Origin: Oceanobacillus sp. CFH 90083
GTDB lineage: Bacteria > Bacillota > Bacilli > Bacillales > Amphibacillaceae
Direction of reading: 5' to 3'
Length of the DNA: 36,398 nt
NCBI RefSeq assembly: GCF_009389585.1
Contig: NZ_VIYG01000001.1
Span: 490,706-527,103, forward strand
The notes under the pieces were generated by a model, which saw nothing but the letters and a program-made list of their open reading frames with translations, was not told the origin of the DNA and did no database searches. Shown one piece after another: positions 34,490-36,398 of this stretch (position 1 is the first letter of the stretch; each line of letters begins with the position of its first letter). A program made the position numbers and the translations under genes.

Positions 34490-35035
34490 TTATTTCTGTA
34501 AAGTATCGCACCACGCAATAAAATTATGCACAACTGTATCAAGAAAATCAATTGTTTGCTCGTCTGTCAGATTACCTTGCTCGTCCACCTTATTTTGAAC
34601 GGAACCTATTAATACTTCATTTCCCGGCAAAGTCAGTACACCAACTCCGCGAGAATTTAAAATTTGACGAAGCTGTAATTGAGCCTTCACTGTACCAAGC
34701 GCTCCCATGGAAGCTCCGACAATCATTCCAGGCTTATTTACCATTACTAAATCAACACGGGAGAACCAGTCAATAGCATTCTTCAGCATACCTGAAATGG
34801 AACCATTATATTCAGGCGTAGCAAATAAAATAGCATCACTTTCTTTAATCCGTTTACGAATTTCTTTGACAATCTCCGGCGGATTTAATTCATCATCCTG
34901 ATTATAAAAAGGTAATTTTTCAATCGGCAAAATATCAATCTCTATCTTTTCCTGATAACGATCTTTCATATATTCAACAAGTTGTTTGTTATAAGATTCT
35001 GCACGGTTACTTCCAATCATTGCTGTAATTTTCAT
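34490..35035 (-). CDS. NADPH-dependent FMN reductase
   Basis: 181-residue flavodoxin-like NAD(P)H:FMN oxidoreductase of the azoreductase/chromate reductase type. The FMN phosphate loop is GSNRAESYN near the N-terminus, and the conserved TPEYNGSISGMLKNAIDW spans about residues 74-91. Such enzymes reduce quinones, azo dyes or chromate in vitro; the physiological substrate is unclear. TGGAGG lies 8 bp before the ATG. It appears monocistronic; the 282-bp gap upstream holds only AT-rich sequence and short TTTAACAGAAG-like repeats. Confidence 0.85.
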   Translation of the reverse strand: MKITAMIGSNRAESYNKQLVEYMKDRYQEKIEIDILPIEKLPFYNQDDELNPPEIVKEIRKRIKESDAILFATPEYNGSISGMLKNAIDWFSRVDLVMVNKPGMIVGASMGALGTVKAQLQLRQILNSRGVGVLTLPGNEVLIGSVQNKVDEQGNLTDEQTIDFLDTVVHNFIAWCDTLQK

Positions 35036-35317
35036 TCATATACCTCCAATTTTTCTTCGATGAAATGTTATGTTTATCACAAATACTGCCTTGTTATTTT
35101 AAACACAATTAATATTATTACCATACTGATTTATCTATCTCAAGAAATTTGCTTAAAAAATAGTAATACTCTATTTCTAATGCACAAAAAAATACTCTTA
35201 TTAAGAAGTGTTTAACAGAAGCGTTTTTTATCTTCATGAAAGCTTTCTTAACAAGAGTTACTTTATGACATAACGCTTTACAGAAGCAGCTTGTGCGCTC
35301 CTGTTCATTCCAGATTT

Positions 35318-35680
35318 TTAGAAGAACCAATGACGATTTCGTTTACATGGGCGTTTTTCAAAACGTTTATGACATTGCTGATACCTGCTGCCACAACTGT
35401 TAGAACCACGCACCCTGCGGCAATTACTTGAATTGTTTACATCACTGCCACAATCATAATTTTCAACAACCGTTTCGTTCACATTGGATTCTCTCACTGG
35501 ATAATAATTTTCATTACGAATAATTGTACGGTGCACATTTTTAATTTCTGTAGGATGGATATTTTTTATTGTTTTTACGTTTGTATGCTTACGGACCTCA
35601 TAATTTGTTGGATGAACACGAACTTCTTCATCCCGATCAGAATGACGGCAACGATTATATTGACAGCTATTCCTACCCAT
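35318..35680 (-). CDS. CotD-family spore coat protein
   Basis: 120-residue, very polar protein rich in Asn, Arg, Cys, His and Tyr, with no membrane segment. The central block (about 22-78; VHPTNYEVRKHTNVKTIKN, then HPTEIKNVHRTI) has the repeated HPT/NVH pattern of inner spore coat protein CotD. Cys-rich ends (YDCGSDVN, SNSCGSRYQQC, KRPCKRNRHW) could cross-link in the coat. It is longer than B. subtilis CotD (about 75 residues), mainly at the C-terminus. GGAAAGGAGGG precedes the ATG. A SigK-like promoter upstream fits late mother-cell expression. Confidence 0.7.
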   Translation of the reverse strand: MGRNSCQYNRCRHSDRDEEVRVHPTNYEVRKHTNVKTIKNIHPTEIKNVHRTIIRNENYYPVRESNVNETVVENYDCGSDVNNSSNCRRVRGSNSCGSRYQQCHKRFEKRPCKRNRHWFF

Positions 35681-35709
35681 TCAGACTCCCTCCTTTCCAA
35701 TGCATAATA

Positions 35710-35738
35710 TATTTTATGAAAGGAAGTAGATTTGTCCT
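35710..35738 (-). promoter_or_regulatory. Putative SigK promoter of the CotD-like gene
   Basis: The minus strand shows CATAAAATA (35718-35710), matching the SigK -10 consensus CATANNNTA, with GGAC (35737-35734) about 15 bp upstream as a possible -35. The spacing is a base or two short of ideal. Confidence 0.45.
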
Positions 35739-35775
35739 ACACAAATAACCATGAATATAATAAATGTACATTTTT

Positions 35776-36258
35776 CTATGTCATTGCGCTGCTGCGTTTC
35801 ATCGTGATAAACTCCATCCCTTTATAATGGAATTGATGCTCTTTCGTAAAACCATTTTTCTTATATAAACGGATCGCTCTTTTATTAAATGAAGCGACTG
35901 TCAGCCGAATCGGCTTGCCTTTATGTTCCTCCTCAATAAAGTGAAGGATTCTTTTCAAAAATAAATCTCCTTTTCCTTTCCCTGTCAGTGAAGGGTGCAT
36001 TCCTAAACCTAAATCCACACAATCTTCTATATAAACAGCGTTTCGATCTCCGGCAGGGATTTTCGCAGATCGGCCGGTACAAAAAAAGCCGATTAGTTTA
36101 CATGATGAATCTACGATGGCATAATAGCCGCCACCGAGCAATTCAACAATTGCACTTGTGGTTAATACATTGTTATAAAAGTCATAAGGCTTTTCATACT
36201 TCCAGCAAAGCGCCTCAACTGCATACTTTTGTGTCATCCGGGCAATATGTATATCCAT
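35776..36258 (-). CDS. GNAT-family N-acetyltransferase
   Basis: About 160 residues from the chosen start, an acetyl-CoA-dependent N-acetyltransferase. The acetyl-CoA binding region is LGMHPSLTGKGKGDLFLKRI (Q/RxxGxG/A-like), followed by LTVASFNKRAIRLYKKNGF, the classic RAIRLYKKxGF end motif. The reading frame is open to 36333, but no ribosome binding site precedes that start. The ATG at 36258 has GTGGGG 7-8 bp upstream and begins at the domain edge. The acceptor substrate is unknown. Confidence 0.8.
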   Translation of the reverse strand: MDIHIARMTQKYAVEALCWKYEKPYDFYNNVLTTSAIVELLGGGYYAIVDSSCKLIGFFCTGRSAKIPAGDRNAVYIEDCVDLGLGMHPSLTGKGKGDLFLKRILHFIEEEHKGKPIRLTVASFNKRAIRLYKKNGFTKEHQFHYKGMEFITMKRSSAMT

Positions 36259-36372
36259 TAGGTATCCCCACTTTTCTTTTAGCCTACCTTTATTATTCCA
36301 TAATTTTCTTAAGAGAGGAATATAGAACTTCATCAGATATATTATTTTCTTTTCAATTTAAAAAGTGAATCA

Positions 36373-36398
36373 AAACCACCAGTGTGAACTGGTGGTTT
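36373..36398. terminator. Terminator hairpin at the window end
   Basis: A perfect 10-bp inverted repeat AAACCACCAG / CTGGTGGTTT with a 6-nt loop lies at the last bases of the window. It probably ends a gene lying to the right. Confidence 0.6.

Noticed and set aside
35205..35295. TTTAACAGAAGCG and CTTTACAGAAGCAGC near the CotD-like gene, similar to CTTAACAGAAGC in repeat copy A
   Set aside because: The similarity is limited to about 11 bases and the surrounding hairpins are missing, so I treat it as chance or a very decayed local repeat.

Overview
The window is low-GC Firmicutes DNA. Gene content and order point to the family Bacillaceae, probably an Oceanobacillus- or Virgibacillus-like organism; the genus is my inference. 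Pointers are a complete sigY-yxlCDEFG operon, an xpt-pbuX pair behind a guanine riboswitch, proBA behind a proline T-box, a Geobacillus-type cytochrome bd operon with a 30-residue small subunit, a CotD-like coat protein and Gram-positive ribosome binding sites. Most genes are on the minus strand. I see no prophage, transposase gene, CRISPR array, rRNA or tRNA.

Layout. 1-2146: a dispersed repeat cut by the window edge, an AraC/GyrI-type regulator and an anchored alpha/beta hydrolase. 2301-5605: an ABC exporter resembling LnrLMN. 5887-8925: the sigY operon with its own SigY-type promoter. 9005-9817: CtaG. 9932-13197: an operon of a small membrane protein, an acetyltransferase, a hypoxanthine-DNA glycosylase and a two-component system. 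13512-15668: the guanine-controlled xanthine salvage operon. 15723-19203: a VOC protein, an SDR dehydrogenase, a 6S RNA gene, a DEDDh exonuclease and an MBL hydrolase. 19411-22187: proBA with its T-box leader. 22223-25573 (plus strand): an NRDE protein and cydA-cydB-cydS, convergent with cydDC (25666-29108) across a shared terminator. 29467-31908: a small coiled-coil protein, a MagIII-like DNA glycosylase, a second full copy of the repeat and a C45-type hydrolase. 32048-36398: pdxK, an MFS drug exporter, an FMN reductase, a CotD-like coat protein and a GNAT acetyltransferase.

How the genes work together. CydA, CydB and CydS form the quinol oxidase, and CydDC is the thiol exporter needed to assemble it. 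Xpt and PbuX import and salvage xanthine under guanine control. ProB and ProA make the proline precursor under tRNA-Pro control. SigY, YxlC and YxlDEFG form a self-activating sigma factor module with an ABC transporter.

The most interesting signal is a modular, structured repeat family. Two long copies (1-214 and 30458-30774) are built from hairpins whose arms differ in sequence but still pair. A 46-bp miniature with the same ends lies inside the proBA T-box leader, flanked by a 7-bp direct repeat. Removing it together with one copy of that repeat restores a nearly perfect 29-nt hairpin, which is strong evidence for an insertion. A related module occurs twice in tandem downstream of pbuX. The family looks like a MITE-type element with RNA- or DNA-level structure.
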